This document shows positions 15,344 through 26,694 of a DNA stretch of 64,000 bases, piece by piece. Below the pieces are notes generated by a model that saw nothing but the letters and a program-made list of their open reading frames with translations, made no database searches and was not told the origin of the DNA. A program made the translations under genes and the position numbers. Source of the DNA: Massilia oculi (lineage in GTDB: Bacteria > Pseudomonadota > Gammaproteobacteria > Burkholderiales > Burkholderiaceae_D); the NCBI RefSeq assembly GCF_003143515.1, contig NZ_CP029343.1, positions 5,704,001 through 5,768,000 on the forward strand, given 5' to 3'. How positions within the stretch are numbered: the first letter of the stretch is position 1; each line of letters begins with the position of its first letter.

Positions 15344-18300
15344 CGGCTACTTTCGAGGCTGAGGCTGTGACTGAGATCGAGCTGCGCCGCCAGCGCGGAC
15401 AGCGGCGCCAGCGCGGCAGCATACTCGATATCGGCGACAGCGCGCCGCACGCCATCGAGCGCGGCGTCGTACAGGTTCGGGTCGATGCTGGCCGCGAGCA
15501 GCGCTTCGAGCCCGGCCAGCGCGTCCTCGGCGCGCGCATCGTCGGCGCGCAGGTGGCCCTCGAGGCGGGCGATGACCGCCGCCAGGGCCCCGGGATCGCC
15601 CGGTTTGGGCAGGGTGGCGGCGGCCAGCTGGGCCAGGGCCGCCAGTACCGATTCGGCGGCCGCGACCAGGGCCGGCACCTGGACGCCGACCCGTTCCAGC
15701 TGGCCGGCGCGCAGGTCCTGCTCGAGCCGGCTGGCGGCGCCGGCCAGCGCGAAGGCGCCGACATAGACCGCGCTCGACTTCAGGTTGTGCGCCAGCGCCT
15801 GCAGGCGCGCATGGTCGCCTGCGGCCAGCGCTTCGCGCAGGATGCGCGGGGCGCCGGCGTATTCGCGTACGAAGCTGCCGGCGCGCTTTTCCAGCCGCCC
15901 GCGCTGCCCGTCGACCTTGTCCAGGGCCAGGCGCCAGTCGATGCCGGGCACCGCCGGCAATGGCGCTGCGGGAGCCGGGTCGTGGTCCGCGAACTGCGCT
16001 GCCGGCTGGACGGCGGCCTGGAACCCCTGGGGCGCCAGGCGTCCTTCCAGGCGCGCCGGGTCGATCCACTTGAGCAGGGTGCAGAACAGCAGGTCGGGGT
16101 CGACCGGCTTGGTCACGTGGTCGTTCATGCCGGCCAGGCGGCTCAGCGCGCGATCGCTGGCCAGCGCGTGCGCGGTCATGGCCACGACCGGCAGTTCGCG
16201 CAGCCGTGCATCGAGGCGGATCTCGCGGGTGGCCGTGAGGCCGTCCATCTCGGGCATCTGGATGTCCATCAGCACCAGGTCGTAGTCGCCGGCGCGCGCC
16301 ATGCGCACCGCTTCCACGCCGTTGAAGGCGACGTCCACCTGCATGCGGGCGGCGGCCATGAATTCCAGCGCCACCTCGCGGTTGTTGGCGTTGTCCTCGG
16401 CGAGCAGGATGCGCGCGCCGTCCAGGCGCGGCAGGTCGGGCATCGCCGGCAAATAGGTTTCCATGGTTTCGATGGGGCCGAGCTGCGGGTGCAGGGCTTG
16501 CAGCAGGCTGTGATGGAGCAGGGCGGGACCGACCGGCTTGTGCAGGAAGGCGTCGACCGGCAGTTCGCCTTCCTCTTCCATCACGGTCTCGCGGGTGCAG
16601 GCCGAGATCATCAGGATTGCGGGCGGAGGGCGGTCGCGCCCGTGTTCCTGCCCGCAGCTGGGGATGCTGCGGATGCGGCGGATCGTTTCCATCCCGTCCA
16701 GCCCCGGCATCACGTAGTCCATCAGCACGACCTGATAGGGCTGGCCGGCGGCGTCGGCGCGGTCCAGCAGCGCCAGGCAATCCTCGCCCGAGGCCGCCGT
16801 GTCGGCGCGCACGCCCAGGCCGGCCAGCATCTCGGACAGCGCGCCGCGGGCGCTGGCGCTGTCGTCCACCACGAGCGCGCGCACGTCCTGCAGCAGGGAC
16901 GGTCTCAGGGCGCCGTCGGCGGCCTGGCCGTCGGCGATCCCGAGCGGCACGCTGAAGCTGAAGCAGCTGCCCTTGCGCGGCGCGCTGCGCACCGCGATGT
17001 CGCCACCCATGAGCTCCACCAGCTGACGCGAGATCGACAGCCCAAGGCCGGTGCCGCCATACTTGCGGGTGGTCGAGCTGTCGGCCTGGCTGAACGACTG
17101 GAACAGGCGTCCGATCGCTTCCTCGGTCATGCCGATCCCGGTGTCGCTGACCGAGAACGCCAGGGTCACGCGCCCAGCCACGTTCCTGGCCGCTTCGACC
17201 GCCACCACGATCTCGCCATGCTCGGTGAACTTGACGGCGTTGCCGGTCAGGTTGATCAACACCTGGCCCAGGCGCAGCGGGTCCCCGACCAGGCGAGAGG
17301 GCACGCCGGGCCCGACCCGGAACACCAGCTCGAGTCCTTTGGCCTCGGCCTTCACGGCGGTCAGGCTGGACAGGTGTTCGAGCAGCTCGTTCAGGTCAAA
17401 CTGCACTTCCTCGAGATGCAGTTTGCCGGCTTCGATTCGCGAGAAGTCGAGGATGTCGTTGATGATCGCCATCAGGTGTTCGCTCGCGCCGAGGATCTTG
17501 CCCAGGTAGTTGCGCAGGGCCGGCGCCGGTTCGCTCATCAGGGCCAGCCGGCTCATGCCGATGATGGCGTTCATCGGGGTACGGATCTCGTGGCTCATAT
17601 TGGCCAGGAACTCGGATTTCATGCGGGTGCTGGCTTCGGCGCGCAGCATCGCGTCGCGGATGGCCTTGGTGCGCAGGCCCAGGATGCGCATGAAGACCAG
17701 CATGTCGAAGGTGCTGCCGAACACCAGCGCATGCATGGTCCAGAAATTGGCCGGCAGCCTGCCGTTGATCAGCTGGGCGGTGATCAGCGCGCAGGCGAAG
17801 GCGCCGGCCCAGCCGATCAGGAAGCAGGTGCCGACCATGTCGCCGCTCCGGGCGCGGCGGAAGGCGCCGGGCAGGCCGAGCAGCATCGGCAGGATGCCGA
17901 GCGTGCCGACGATCATGACCAGGTGGCGATGGCTGATCAGGCCGAAGCCGAAGCCCAGCGCCGTCACCACGCACAGGACCGCCAGCGTCTTCATCAGGAG
18001 ACTGAAGATGCGGTCGCGCCCGGGGCGGGCCAGCGACTGCTCGACGAACAGGTAGGCGCCGCACGAGGCGAGAATCGAGGCGAGGCCGGCGCCGCGTTCG
18101 AGCAGCCAGACGTTGCCGGGCCAGACATACTGGCCGGCGATGCCGAACCAGGCGGCCGAATACACGGTCACCCCGGCCGCCAGCAGCGCGTATTTGCCGA
18201 ACAGGTGGTCGCGCAGCGTGATCCACTGCCCGATCGCATACAGGAACAGGGTGATGCGCAGGCCCAGCAACAATCCCTGGAGGATCTGCTCGCCCAGCGC

Positions 18301-18885
18301 CTCGGGCAGCACGGCATGCGGCTGCATGAAGGTGATCGGCAGGATCTTGGGGCCCACCGAGCGCACGCGCAGCAAGACCGTGTAGTCGGCGCCGGGCGTC
18401 AGGCGCAGCAGGGCGCCCGGCACCCGTCCGGCGAGGGATTCGCCGGACGGCGCCTGCATGCGGCCCAGGCTGGCGATCTTCTCCAGGCCCTCGGGACGGG
18501 CCAGGTGAACGTCCAGTTCGTCGAGCAGGGCGTAGTCGACCTGCAGCACCCAGCCATTGGTGGCGTCCTTCGGCACCGTCACCGGGATGCGCAGCCAGGT
18601 GGTCCCGGGCAGCATGCCCAGGCTGGCGTAGGCGGTGCGCGGCCGCTCGAAGCGCTCCGGCGCTGCCAGAGCGGCCGCCGCATCGAGGCGGTTGTCCGGG
18701 TCGTGCAGCACGGTCACGGCCGGCCAGGCCTCGATCACCTGGGCGTCGCGCGCCAGCTGCAGCGGCGCCGCCTGCGCCCGCAGCGCGCAGAGGATCGATA
18801 GTGCGAGCAGCAGCGCGAGCGCCATCGCCAGGCGCAGGCGCGCGCCAGGGGCCGGGAGCTGCGGGACAGATGGCGTGGGCGTCAT
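15340..18885 (-). CDS. 7TMR-DISM hybrid sensor histidine kinase with two receivers and Hpt
   Basis: An 1181-residue membrane sensor carrying a whole phosphorelay. Order: signal/anchor helix (about 18-40), periplasmic 7TMR-DISM-like sensory domain (about 45-190, with WLRIPV), seven membrane helices (about 195-405), HisKA with His432 in [13 protein letters not shown], HATPase ([28 protein letters not shown]), receiver 1 with Asp723 in LMDYVMPGLDG, receiver 2 with Asp874 in [11 protein letters not shown], and Hpt with His1033 in [11 protein letters not shown]. The signal sensed is unknown. It is a paralogue of the upstream gene at 19048-22518 with the same layout and is translationally coupled to the cyclase gene. 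Confidence 0.93.
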   Translation of the reverse strand: MTPTPSVPQLPAPGARLRLAMALALLLALSILCALRAQAAPLQLARDAQVIEAWPAVTVLHDPDNRLDAAAALAAPERFERPRTAYASLGMLPGTTWLRIPVTVPKDATNGWVLQVDYALLDELDVHLARPEGLEKIASLGRMQAPSGESLAGRVPGALLRLTPGADYTVLLRVRSVGPKILPITFMQPHAVLPEALGEQILQGLLLGLRITLFLYAIGQWITLRDHLFGKYALLAAGVTVYSAAWFGIAGQYVWPGNVWLLERGAGLASILASCGAYLFVEQSLARPGRDRIFSLLMKTLAVLCVVTALGFGFGLISHRHLVMIVGTLGILPMLLGLPGAFRRARSGDMVGTCFLIGWAGAFACALITAQLINGRLPANFWTMHALVFGSTFDMLVFMRILGLRTKAIRDAMLRAEASTRMKSEFLANMSHEIRTPMNAIIGMSRLALMSEPAPALRNYLGKILGASEHLMAIINDILDFSRIEAGKLHLEEVQFDLNELLEHLSSLTAVKAEAKGLELVFRVGPGVPSRLVGDPLRLGQVLINLTGNAVKFTEHGEIVVAVEAARNVAGRVTLAFSVSDTGIGMTEEAIGRLFQSFSQADSSTTRKYGGTGLGLSISRQLVELMGGDIAVRSAPRKGSCFSFSVPLGIADGQAADGALRPSLLQDVRALVVDDSASARGALSEMLAGLGVRADTAASGEDCLALLDRADAAGQPYQVVLMDYVMPGLDGMETIRRIRSIPSCGQEHGRDRPPPAILMISACTRETVMEEEGELPVDAFLHKPVGPALLHHSLLQALHPQLGPIETMETYLPAMPDLPRLDGARILLAEDNANNREVALEFMAAARMQVDVAFNGVEAVRMARAGDYDLVLMDIQMPEMDGLTATREIRLDARLRELPVVAMTAHALASDRALSRLAGMNDHVTKPVDPDLLFCTLLKWIDPARLEGRLAPQGFQAAVQPAAQFADHDPAPAAPLPAVPGIDWRLALDKVDGQRGRLEKRAGSFVREYAGAPRILREALAAGDHARLQALAHNLKSSAVYVGAFALAGAASRLEQDLRAGQLERVGVQVPALVAAAESVLAALAQLAAATLPKPGDPGALAAVIARLEGHLRADDARAEDALAGLEALLAASIDPNLYDAALDGVRRAVADIEYAAALAPLSALAAQLDLSHSLSLESSR

Positions 18886-19047
18886 GGATCTTTCGGTGGA
18901 GGCGGCAGGCGAACCGCCCGGCAGTCTAGCAGGAAGGCCCTGCCGTGGACAGTGCCAGTACGGCCCTGGACGGGCGCGACCCGGCGCGCGGTAGCGCCGC
19001 GCGGTACTGGGGATGAAAGGCGCGATGAGCGGCGTGCCGCGTGCGCT

Positions 19048-22000
19048 TCAGGCACTGCCCTCGGCCTGGGGCGCACTCTCGGCCCCGATCCGCCGCGCCA
19101 GGCGTGCCAGCGGCGCCAGTGCGGCGCCGTATTCGACCTCGTCGATCGCGCGCCGCAGCGGCGCCAGGTCGTGCGCATGGGGGCCGGCGGCGAGCAGCGA
19201 TTCGAGCTGGTCGAGCGCGTCCTCGGCGCGGGCATCGTCGGCGCGCAGCCAGGCCTCGAGGCGGGCGAGCACCTCCGCCAGCGCCTGCGGATCGGATGGC
19301 TGCTGCCGGCCGGCGGCAGCCACCTGGGCCAGGCCGGCCAGCACCGGTTCGGCGGCGGCGATCAGCGCCGGCACCTGAACCCCGATCCGTTCATGCAGTC
19401 CGGCGCGCAGGTCCTGGTCGAGGCGTCCGGCGGCGGCGGACAGCTCGAAGGCGCCGATATAGGCCGCGCTCGACTTGAGGTTGTGCGCCAGCGACTGCAT
19501 GCGCGCATGGTCGCCGCCGTTCAGGGCCTCGCGCAGGATGTCGGGCGCGTTGCCGTACTCGCGCACGAAACTGCCGGCGCGTTTCTCGAGCCGGCTGCGC
19601 TGGCCGTCGACGTGGTCCAGGGCCAGGCCCCAGTCGAGTCCCGGCACGGCCGGCAGGGCATGCGCGCCGCTCGCCGGCCCCGCCGTGTCCGCTCCTCGCC
19701 GTGAAGCCTGCGGGACCGGGCGGCCGGCCAGGCGGGCCGGGTCGATCCACTTGAGCAGGGTGCAGAACAGCAGGTCGGGGTCGATCGGCTTGCTCACGTG
19801 GTCGTTCATGCCGGCCAGACGGCTCTGCGCGCGGTCGCTGGCCATCGCGTGGGCCGTCATGGCCACGATCGGCAGCGTGCGCAGGCGCGGATCGAGGCGG
19901 ATCTCGCGCGTGGCGGCGTGGCCGTCCAGCTCCGGCATCTGGATGTCCATCAGCACCAGGTCGTAGTCGCCCTCGCGCGCCATGCGCACCGCTTCCACGC
20001 CGTTGAAGGCGACGTCGACCTGCATGCGCGCGGCCGCCATGAAGTCGAGCGCGACCTCGCGGTTATTGGCGTTGTCCTCGGCCAGCAGGATGCGCGCCCC
20101 GTCCAGGCGCGGCAGGTCGGCCATGATGCCCGGCGGCGTACGGTCGCCGCCTTCGTTGACGCCGGCCTCGGCCGGCGCGCTGTGCGGATGCAGTACCTGC
20201 AGCATGCTGTGGTACAGCAGCGCCGGCCCGACCGGCTTGTTGATGAAGGCGTCGACCGGCAGTTCCCCGGCCGTCTCCAGCACTGCCTCGCGGCCGACGG
20301 CCGACACCATCAGGATCGCCGGCGGGGTGGCCCCGACCACATAGGCGGGGATGCGGCGGATGGTGGCGATGCCATCCAGGTCGGGCATCAGGTAATCCAT
20401 CAGCACGATCTGGTAGGGACGGCCTTCCGCCTGCGCCGCCGCCAGCATGCGCAGGCATTCCTCGCCCGAGGCGGCGCTGTCGGCCTGCGCGCCGAAGGTG
20501 TCCAGCATCTCGGCCAGCGCGGCGCGCGCGCTGGCGCTGTCGTCGACCACCAGCGCGCGCAGGTCGGTCAGGATCGCCGGGCGCAGCGCGCCGGCGCCGC
20601 CCTGGCCGTCGTCGAGCCCGAGCGGGACGGTGAAGGTGAAGCAGCTGCCGGCGCCGGGCGTGCTCTGGACCGAGATCCGTCCGCCCATCAGCTCGACCAG
20701 CTGGCGCGAGATCGACAGGCCCAGGCCGGTGCCGCCGTATTGACGGGTGGTCGAGCTGTCGGCCTGGGTGAAGGAATCGAACAGGTATTCGAGCTGGCCG
20801 GCGGTCATGCCGATGCCGGTGTCGCTGACCGAGAACGCCAGCATCACCCGGCCGTCGCCCGCCGCATCCGGACGGGCTTCCACCGCGACCACGATCTCGC
20901 CGCTTTCGGTGAACTTGACCGCATTGCCGGTCAGGTTGATCAGCACCTGGCCCAGGCGCAGCGGATCGCCCACCAGCCGTTGCGGCACCCCGGGGGCGAC
21001 CCGGAACACAAGTTCGATGCCCTTGGCGTCGGTCTTCACCCCGAGCAGGTTCGACAGCTGTTCGAGCATCTCGTCGAGCGAGAACGGCACCGCCTCCACC
21101 GACATCTTGCCGGCCGCGATCTTCGAATGGTCGAGGATGTCGTTGATGATGCCCAGCAGGTGTTCGCCGGCGCCGAGGATCTTGGCAAGGTAGTTGCGCA
21201 GCTTGGGATTCGGATCGGCCATCAGGGCCAGCCGGCTCATGCCGATGATGGCGTTCATCGGGGTGCGGATCTCGTGGCTCATATTGGCCAGGAACTCGGA
21301 CTTCATGCGCGCCTCGGTCTCGGCGCGCTGCATCGCCGCGCGCAGCGCCTTGGCGCGCAGGCTCAGGATGCGCATGAAGACCAGCATGTCGAAGGTGATC
21401 CCCAGCTGCAGCGAGTGGGCGGTCCAGAAATTGACCGGCACCTCGCCGGCGGCGAGCAGGGTCTGGGTGATCGTGCCGCCGTAGCTGGCCACCCAGCTGA
21501 CCAGGAAATAGGCGCCGATCGCGTCGCGTTCGCGCATGCGCCGGAATGCCGCCGGCACGCCGAGCAGCATCGGTACCGCGCCGACGGTGGAGGTGATGAC
21601 GATCATCGGCAGGTGCGTGATCCAGTCGAAGGCCCAGGCCACGCCGGTCAGCGCGCAGATCGCCGCGCCGCTGCGCATGACGATCCGGAACTTGCGGTCG
21701 CGCCCGGGGCGCGCCATGATCTGCTCGACGAACAGGTAGGCGCCGACCGAGCCGATCATCGACGAGATCCCCATCATGTGCTCGCTGAGCCACAGGTGGT
21801 CGCGCCACAGGAACTGCTCGGCGGTGCCGTACCAGGTCGCGAGGTAGACGGTCAGGCCGCCGATGAACAGCGCATACTTGAGGAACAGGCCATCGCGCAG
21901 GGTGACCCACTGGCCAAGGCTGTACAGCACCAGGCAGGCGGCGATGCCGAACAGCAGGCCCTGCAGCATCTGTTCCATGAGCGAGGCCCGGTGGAAGGCG

Positions 22001-22518
22001 TCCTGCTGGAAGAAGGTGACCGGCAGCAGCTTCGGACCGCGTGACTGGACCCGCGCCAGCAAGGTGTAGTCATGGCCCGGCGTGAGCTCGAGCGCGATCG
22101 CCGGCACCCGGCCCTTGAGCGCGCCGTCCATGTCCTGGCGCCGGCCGGTGGCCGCCAGCTTGCGCAGCCCGGCGCCATCGACCAGGTAGACGTCGAGGTA
22201 TTCCAGCAGCGCGACGTCGAACTGCACCACCCAGTGCGCAGGGGCGCCGGGCGCGACCCGGAACGGAATCCGGATCCAGCTCGGAGCCGGATTCAGGCCC
22301 AGGGTGCCAGCCGCCTTGTCGGGCGCCGTGAAGCGTTCCGGCGCGGCCAGGGCGCCGGCCGCATCCAGGGTCTTGCTGGTGTCGCGCAGCAGGCTCGCCG
22401 CGGGCCAGCCTTCGACCGCCGGGGTGTCGGCGGCCAGGACTGCCGGGGCAGCGGCGAGCGCGCCGGAGGACAGGAAGAGGCAGAGCGCCAGGCCGAGGAA
22501 AAAGGACAGGGCGCGCAT
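19048..22518 (-). CDS. Second 7TMR-DISM hybrid sensor histidine kinase (paralogue)
   Basis: An 1156-residue kinase with the same domain order as its neighbour: signal peptide ([11 protein letters not shown]), periplasmic DISM-like domain with SWIRIPF, seven helices, HisKA His415 in [13 protein letters not shown], HATPase ([22 protein letters not shown]), receiver 1 Asp708 in [11 protein letters not shown], receiver 2 Asp858 in [11 protein letters not shown], Hpt His1012 in [11 protein letters not shown]. Long stretches of kinase and receiver 2 are nearly identical between the two, while the periplasmic domains differ more, so they probably sense different cues and feed a common output. It starts two bases after the MpaB-type oxygenase stop. 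Confidence 0.93.
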   Translation of the reverse strand: MRALSFFLGLALCLFLSSGALAAAPAVLAADTPAVEGWPAASLLRDTSKTLDAAGALAAPERFTAPDKAAGTLGLNPAPSWIRIPFRVAPGAPAHWVVQFDVALLEYLDVYLVDGAGLRKLAATGRRQDMDGALKGRVPAIALELTPGHDYTLLARVQSRGPKLLPVTFFQQDAFHRASLMEQMLQGLLFGIAACLVLYSLGQWVTLRDGLFLKYALFIGGLTVYLATWYGTAEQFLWRDHLWLSEHMMGISSMIGSVGAYLFVEQIMARPGRDRKFRIVMRSGAAICALTGVAWAFDWITHLPMIVITSTVGAVPMLLGVPAAFRRMRERDAIGAYFLVSWVASYGGTITQTLLAAGEVPVNFWTAHSLQLGITFDMLVFMRILSLRAKALRAAMQRAETEARMKSEFLANMSHEIRTPMNAIIGMSRLALMADPNPKLRNYLAKILGAGEHLLGIINDILDHSKIAAGKMSVEAVPFSLDEMLEQLSNLLGVKTDAKGIELVFRVAPGVPQRLVGDPLRLGQVLINLTGNAVKFTESGEIVVAVEARPDAAGDGRVMLAFSVSDTGIGMTAGQLEYLFDSFTQADSSTTRQYGGTGLGLSISRQLVELMGGRISVQSTPGAGSCFTFTVPLGLDDGQGGAGALRPAILTDLRALVVDDSASARAALAEMLDTFGAQADSAASGEECLRMLAAAQAEGRPYQIVLMDYLMPDLDGIATIRRIPAYVVGATPPAILMVSAVGREAVLETAGELPVDAFINKPVGPALLYHSMLQVLHPHSAPAEAGVNEGGDRTPPGIMADLPRLDGARILLAEDNANNREVALDFMAAARMQVDVAFNGVEAVRMAREGDYDLVLMDIQMPELDGHAATREIRLDPRLRTLPIVAMTAHAMASDRAQSRLAGMNDHVSKPIDPDLLFCTLLKWIDPARLAGRPVPQASRRGADTAGPASGAHALPAVPGLDWGLALDHVDGQRSRLEKRAGSFVREYGNAPDILREALNGGDHARMQSLAHNLKSSAAYIGAFELSAAAGRLDQDLRAGLHERIGVQVPALIAAAEPVLAGLAQVAAAGRQQPSDPQALAEVLARLEAWLRADDARAEDALDQLESLLAAGPHAHDLAPLRRAIDEVEYGAALAPLARLARRIGAESAPQAEGSA

Positions 22519-22520
22519 GC

Positions 22521-23906
22521 TCAGGCCGCCTGTTTGTCCGCATCGGCGCCGGCGTCCGCGGCGCGGGGCGAACGATGCCCGGCCAGCCGTGCTTCAAGCC
22601 GGTTCATCCAGCGCGGCGCGCGCGGGTCGTGACGCCACTGGCCGAGCGCATCCTGCACCTGGCCAAGCAGCGCATTGGGCAGGCGCAGGGGCCGGGTCTG
22701 GTCCATCAGGAAGCGGGTGACGAGCCGGTAGCCGAAGGCGCGCGTAAGCATGCGGCTGATCGAGAAGCCCGGCACCGCGAGGCGCACGGTGGCGTCGATG
22801 GCGCGCACCAGGGCCAGGCCGCCCGTGAACACGAGCCGCGACAACAGAGGCTGGCGCCGGTTCAGTCCCAGGTCGGCGCTGGCGTCGCGCCCGCACAGGT
22901 GGCGCGTGAGCAGGGTCGGGAAGGGCTTGAACAGGCGCAGCGGAATGTCGTTTTCCATGGCGCGCATCAGCGCGGCCGCCAGGGCCGGGCGCGGGTCCGG
23001 CGCGCGCACCAGCGCGCGTCCGTGCGCCTGGATGTCCAGGAATGCCCGCTGCGCCTGCGCCATGGTATCCGGCATCAAGCTGCGATCGATACCCAGCAGG
23101 TGACCGAGGACGTTCCAGGCATGCAGGTAGTCTTCCTCGTCCTGGCGCTCCAGGCCCAGGCCCAGCTTGCGCAGGCTGCGCAGGAACACATAGTGGAAGG
23201 TCAGCAGGGTGTAGGCCAGCTCTTCCTGGTTGCACGGCAGGCCGTTGCGCGCGGTGTCCCAGCCGTGGGCATACAGCGTGTGATAGATGCCGCCGCCGGC
23301 TGGCAGGAGCGGCCGTACGGGACCTGCGCCGAGCGAGTCCTCGGGAGAGCCGCGCAGGATCAGGTGGCGGATGGTGGCGTGGATCAGCCTGACCTTCAGC
23401 GCCTGCGCCACGCCGGCGCCCTCGCTGGAGGTCAGCCCGCCAGCGAGCATGACGGGGAAGATCATGGCGGCGGTGGCGCGCACCCGGTAGTCGGTGTGCG
23501 CCTCGAGCTGGCCGGCCGCATGCAGCACGGCCGACAGGTCGGGCAGCACATAGCATTCGGGCAGGCTGGCGCAGAACAGCAGGGTGCAGGACAGCATGCT
23601 CATGTCCATGAACAGGCTTTCCGCGCGCGCGATGCGCTCCGGCGCGGCCCACTCGGGGAGCGCCAGGCAGGCGGACAGGTAATCCTTCAGCGCCGCCGCG
23701 GCGCGCGGATCGAGGCCGGGCCCGGGCTGCCAGCGCGCCAGGCCGCCATTGCTGTCCCAGCGCGCCGGCTCGCGATTGACCGCGGCGATGCGTTCGGCCA
23801 GCTGCTGCGGACCCTCGGCCCCGGCCAGCATGCCGGCGACGGCAAGATCGGCGGGCGGATCGGCGCGCATGGATGGGGATGGCAGATCGGGTGCGTCGCG
23901 GTGCAT
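22521..23906 (-). CDS. MpaB-type (DUF2236) oxygenase-like protein
   Basis: A 461-residue protein of the DUF2236 / MpaB / rubber-oxygenase catalytic-domain family, which are haem b proteins; the bacterial latex-clearing protein Lcp belongs to the same superfamily. Visible signatures: [18 protein letters not shown], then [12 protein letters not shown], whose His is the expected axial haem ligand, and [18 protein letters not shown] with [14 protein letters not shown]. No signal peptide is seen, unlike secreted Lcp. The substrate is unknown. It sits 39 bases from a TonB receptor and two bases from a sensor kinase. That suggests a link between uptake or oxidation of an outer-membrane substrate and signalling, which is inference. 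Confidence 0.8.
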   Translation of the reverse strand: MHRDAPDLPSPSMRADPPADLAVAGMLAGAEGPQQLAERIAAVNREPARWDSNGGLARWQPGPGLDPRAAAALKDYLSACLALPEWAAPERIARAESLFMDMSMLSCTLLFCASLPECYVLPDLSAVLHAAGQLEAHTDYRVRATAAMIFPVMLAGGLTSSEGAGVAQALKVRLIHATIRHLILRGSPEDSLGAGPVRPLLPAGGGIYHTLYAHGWDTARNGLPCNQEELAYTLLTFHYVFLRSLRKLGLGLERQDEEDYLHAWNVLGHLLGIDRSLMPDTMAQAQRAFLDIQAHGRALVRAPDPRPALAAALMRAMENDIPLRLFKPFPTLLTRHLCGRDASADLGLNRRQPLLSRLVFTGGLALVRAIDATVRLAVPGFSISRMLTRAFGYRLVTRFLMDQTRPLRLPNALLGQVQDALGQWRHDPRAPRWMNRLEARLAGHRSPRAADAGADADKQAA

Positions 23907-23944
23907 ATGGTCTCCTGGTACGGTCGTTGGAATGCCGCTCCGGG

Positions 23945-26193
23945 TCAGAAGCGCAGGTCCAGGCGCAGGTCGGCGGTGCGCGGCGCCGTCGGCGTGGCCA
24001 TGCCGAAGCTGTCGATCAGCGACGGACGCACCGCGTTCTCGAGATTGCGCACCCGCGCCAGCAGACTCCAGTTCCCCGCCGCCGGCTGGTAGCGCAGGGT
24101 GGCGTCGGTCGTGGTGTGCGCCGGGATCCGGTACTCGAGCAGGTTGCTGGGGATCGTGATCGCGTAATCGGCGCTGCGACGCGAGAACACGCCGGCGTCC
24201 ACCTGCCCGCCCTGCAGCCGGAAGCGGTGCTCGTAGCCCAGGGTGTAGACGTGGCTCGGCGCGCGGTCCAGCTTGCGTCCGGCCCAGGACACGCCGACGT
24301 TCGGGTGGTAGGCCGCGTAATGGGCGTCGAGGAAGGTGGCGCCGTAGCGCAGGCGGCCATTGGCGCCGACACGCAGCTCGCCGTCCAGCTCCAGTCCGCG
24401 CGAGCGAGCCTGGCCGGCATTGCCGGTCAGGAGGCGCGGCGCGCCCGAGACGATCGCATTGCTGCTCAGTTGCAGATTGGTGTAGTCGTAGTAGAAGGCG
24501 GCGGCATCGAAGCTCAGGCGCCCATCGAGCAGGCGCGACTTGAGGCCGGCCTCCCAGGCGCGCAATTCCTCGGGCTGGTAATACAGGTAGTCCTGCTCGA
24601 CCGCGGCGGCGGCCGGGCAGGCGACGCCGCCGACGTTGGCGCCGGCCACGCAGCCGTCGTTGAAGCCGCCGGCCTTGTAACCGGTCGCGAGGCTGCCGTA
24701 CAGCAGCGCGCCCGGCGCCACGTCGACTTCCACGCCCAGGCGCCAGGTGGTGCGCGAGGTCGACAGCTCGGCGGCGTTTGGCAGGCGGCGGTCGGTGGCC
24801 GGATTGAACACTGGTCCCTGCTGGAAGTCGGTCGAGCCGACGCGGTCCTTGTCGTCCTCGGTGCGGCGCGCGCCGGCCGTCAGGCGCAGCGCGTCCAGCA
24901 CGCGCCAGGTCAGTTGGCCGAAGACAGCTTTGCTCTGCGCCCGGGTGTGCAGCGGGAACGAATAATACGGCGGCAGGCCGACCGGCCGCAGGCCCTGGAA
25001 GGCGTACGAGGTGTTGGAGTCTTCGCTGAAGTAATACAGGCCGGCCTGTGCGCTGAGCGGACCGCCCTCATCCGTTGCGATGCGCAGCTCGTGCGAATCC
25101 TGCTCGTTGTGGCCATCGTAGTCGTTGACCACGCCGAGGGCCAGCGTCGGGGCCACGCGATAATAATAGTTCTGGCGGATCGCCTGGTCCAGCTTGCGGT
25201 GCGAGCCCAGGTAATACACGGTCGCCGGGCCCAGGTCCCAGCTCAGGTCAGCCGACAGGCCGCGCGCGCGGCGGTCGTGCCAGCCCTGCACCGGGGTCAT
25301 GTTCGGCGGGCGAAAACTGTTCGTCAGGCGTTCGTCGGTGGTGCTGTCGCGCCACACCGGGCGGCCGCTGGCCACGCCGCTGAAGAAGTTGGTGTCGGGG
25401 ACGATGCGGTCGTTGTTGCCCTCGGTCTCGCCGTGGTCGTAGCGCACCACCACGGTGGCGTCGCGGTTCAGCTTGAGTTTGGCGCTCAGGCGCGCATCGC
25501 GTTCGTCGCGGTCCATGCCGGACGGTGCGGCGTGCCCTGGCCGTTCTTCAGGAACGGGTCCTGGCGCAGCTGGCTGACGGCGGCGCGCAGCGACAGCGCC
25601 TCGCTGACGGGGACGTTGATCACCCCGTCGACCTTGCGCCGGCCATACGTGCCCATCTCCAGTCCGAGCGCGCCTTCGAGCAGGTCGGTCGGGGCGTTCG
25701 AGATCACGTTGATGAGGCCAGCGGTGGTGTTGCGGCCGTACAGGGTGCCTTGCGGGCCGCGCAATACTTCGATGCGGTCGACGTCGAGCAGGTTGGCGCT
25801 CTGGCCGGCCGGACGGGCGATGTAGACGCCGTCGAGCATGAAGGCGGCCGACGGATCGCCCTTGTCGGTGGTGTCGTTGTTGCTGATGCCGCGGATGGTC
25901 ACGCGCAGTCCCGAGAAGGCCTGGTCGATATGCACATTGGGCAGGCGCGGGCCGATATCGGCCGGACTGATGGCGCCGAGATCGCGCAGCTGCTCGCCGC
26001 TGACGACGCTGACCGCGACCGGGGTGCGCGAGGCCAGCGAGGCGGTGCGCTGGGCGGTGACGACGACTTCGGGCAGCGCCGCGCCGTCCTCCTGGGTGGA
26101 GGGAAGCTGCTGGGCGTGGGCGATGTTGCAGACGATACCGGACACTGCCGCGACCAGCAGCTTGTGCGCTGGGCGGACCTGCTTTGCTTTCAT
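23945..26193 (-). pseudogene. TonB-dependent receptor split by one frameshift
   Basis: The N-terminal part (26193 to about 25530) has a signal peptide (VSGIVCNIAHAQ), a TonB-box-like region (LPEVVVTAQR) and a full plug (IRGISNNDT, VLRGPQGTLYGRNTTAGLIN). Near 25530 the frame shifts and continues as SGMDRDERDARLSAKLKLN through the complete barrel to the terminal Phe (ADLRLDLRF). Apart from this one shift the receptor, about 750 residues, is complete and well preserved. Either it was lost very recently or a base is missing in the assembly. Ligand unknown. The DUF2236 gene follows after 38 bases in the same direction. Confidence 0.85.
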
Positions 26194-26694
26194 GTAGACG
26201 ACTCCTGTGTAGACCGATGCTTACCCGTCCTGGGTAGAACATCCTCTTATTGTTCTTTTTAGAAAATAAAATTGCGTCAGAGGATGCAAATCCTGCCAGT
26301 CTAGCAGGTCGTTACTACAGGAAATAGTCTCCTATGAAGATATTGAACAAAAGTGCGACCAGATTGCAACGCTGCCCGCTGCGTTCTGATCGAACGATTA
26401 ATTCAACGGATCTGATTGTCTTGCGTAAAACCTATCGCATTGTCTTGCCGTGTCCAAGCCGGACGTACGCGTGACGGAGGGGGCGGTGCGTAACAGATAC
26501 CGATCGAGGTGCCAGCGCCGTTCTTGTATCGCGATGATGGAGGCCATGTCGCTTTGCGCCATCAATGCATGACGCGTGTTCGCCGGCAGCATCAGGCGCG
26601 CCGAGTCCTACAGGATGCCAGGTCGCTCGCCTATTGCCGCCGCGGGCCAGGCGGCTAAGATGGGACACATATCATTGAACATGAGGAGATCGCC
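26194..26694. other. Intergenic region upstream of the TonB receptor
   Basis: About 500 bases between the leftward TonB gene and the rightward disordered protein. The 26230-26430 part is AT-rich and probably holds the receptor promoter; cctgc-cagtcta-gcagg near 26295 can form a small hairpin. The rest is ordinary GC content. At its right end gaggagatcgcc is the ribosome binding site of the next gene. I found no Fur-like box here. Confidence 0.4.

Noticed and set aside
15367-18801. An open reading frame of 1144 codons on the plus strand opposite the first hybrid kinase
   Set aside because: It is the antisense shadow of a gene with clear HisKA, HATPase, receiver and Hpt motifs. Its translation is rich in Gln, His, Arg and Gly without any domain, typical of reversed GC-rich genes. 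The same holds for the long antisense frames at 19798-22044, 50830-52824 and 54614-56107.
26194-26300. A Fur box upstream of the frameshifted TonB receptor
   Set aside because: The AT-rich region (attgttctttttagaaaataaa) lacks the repeated GATAAT-type symmetry, so I do not claim iron regulation for this receptor.
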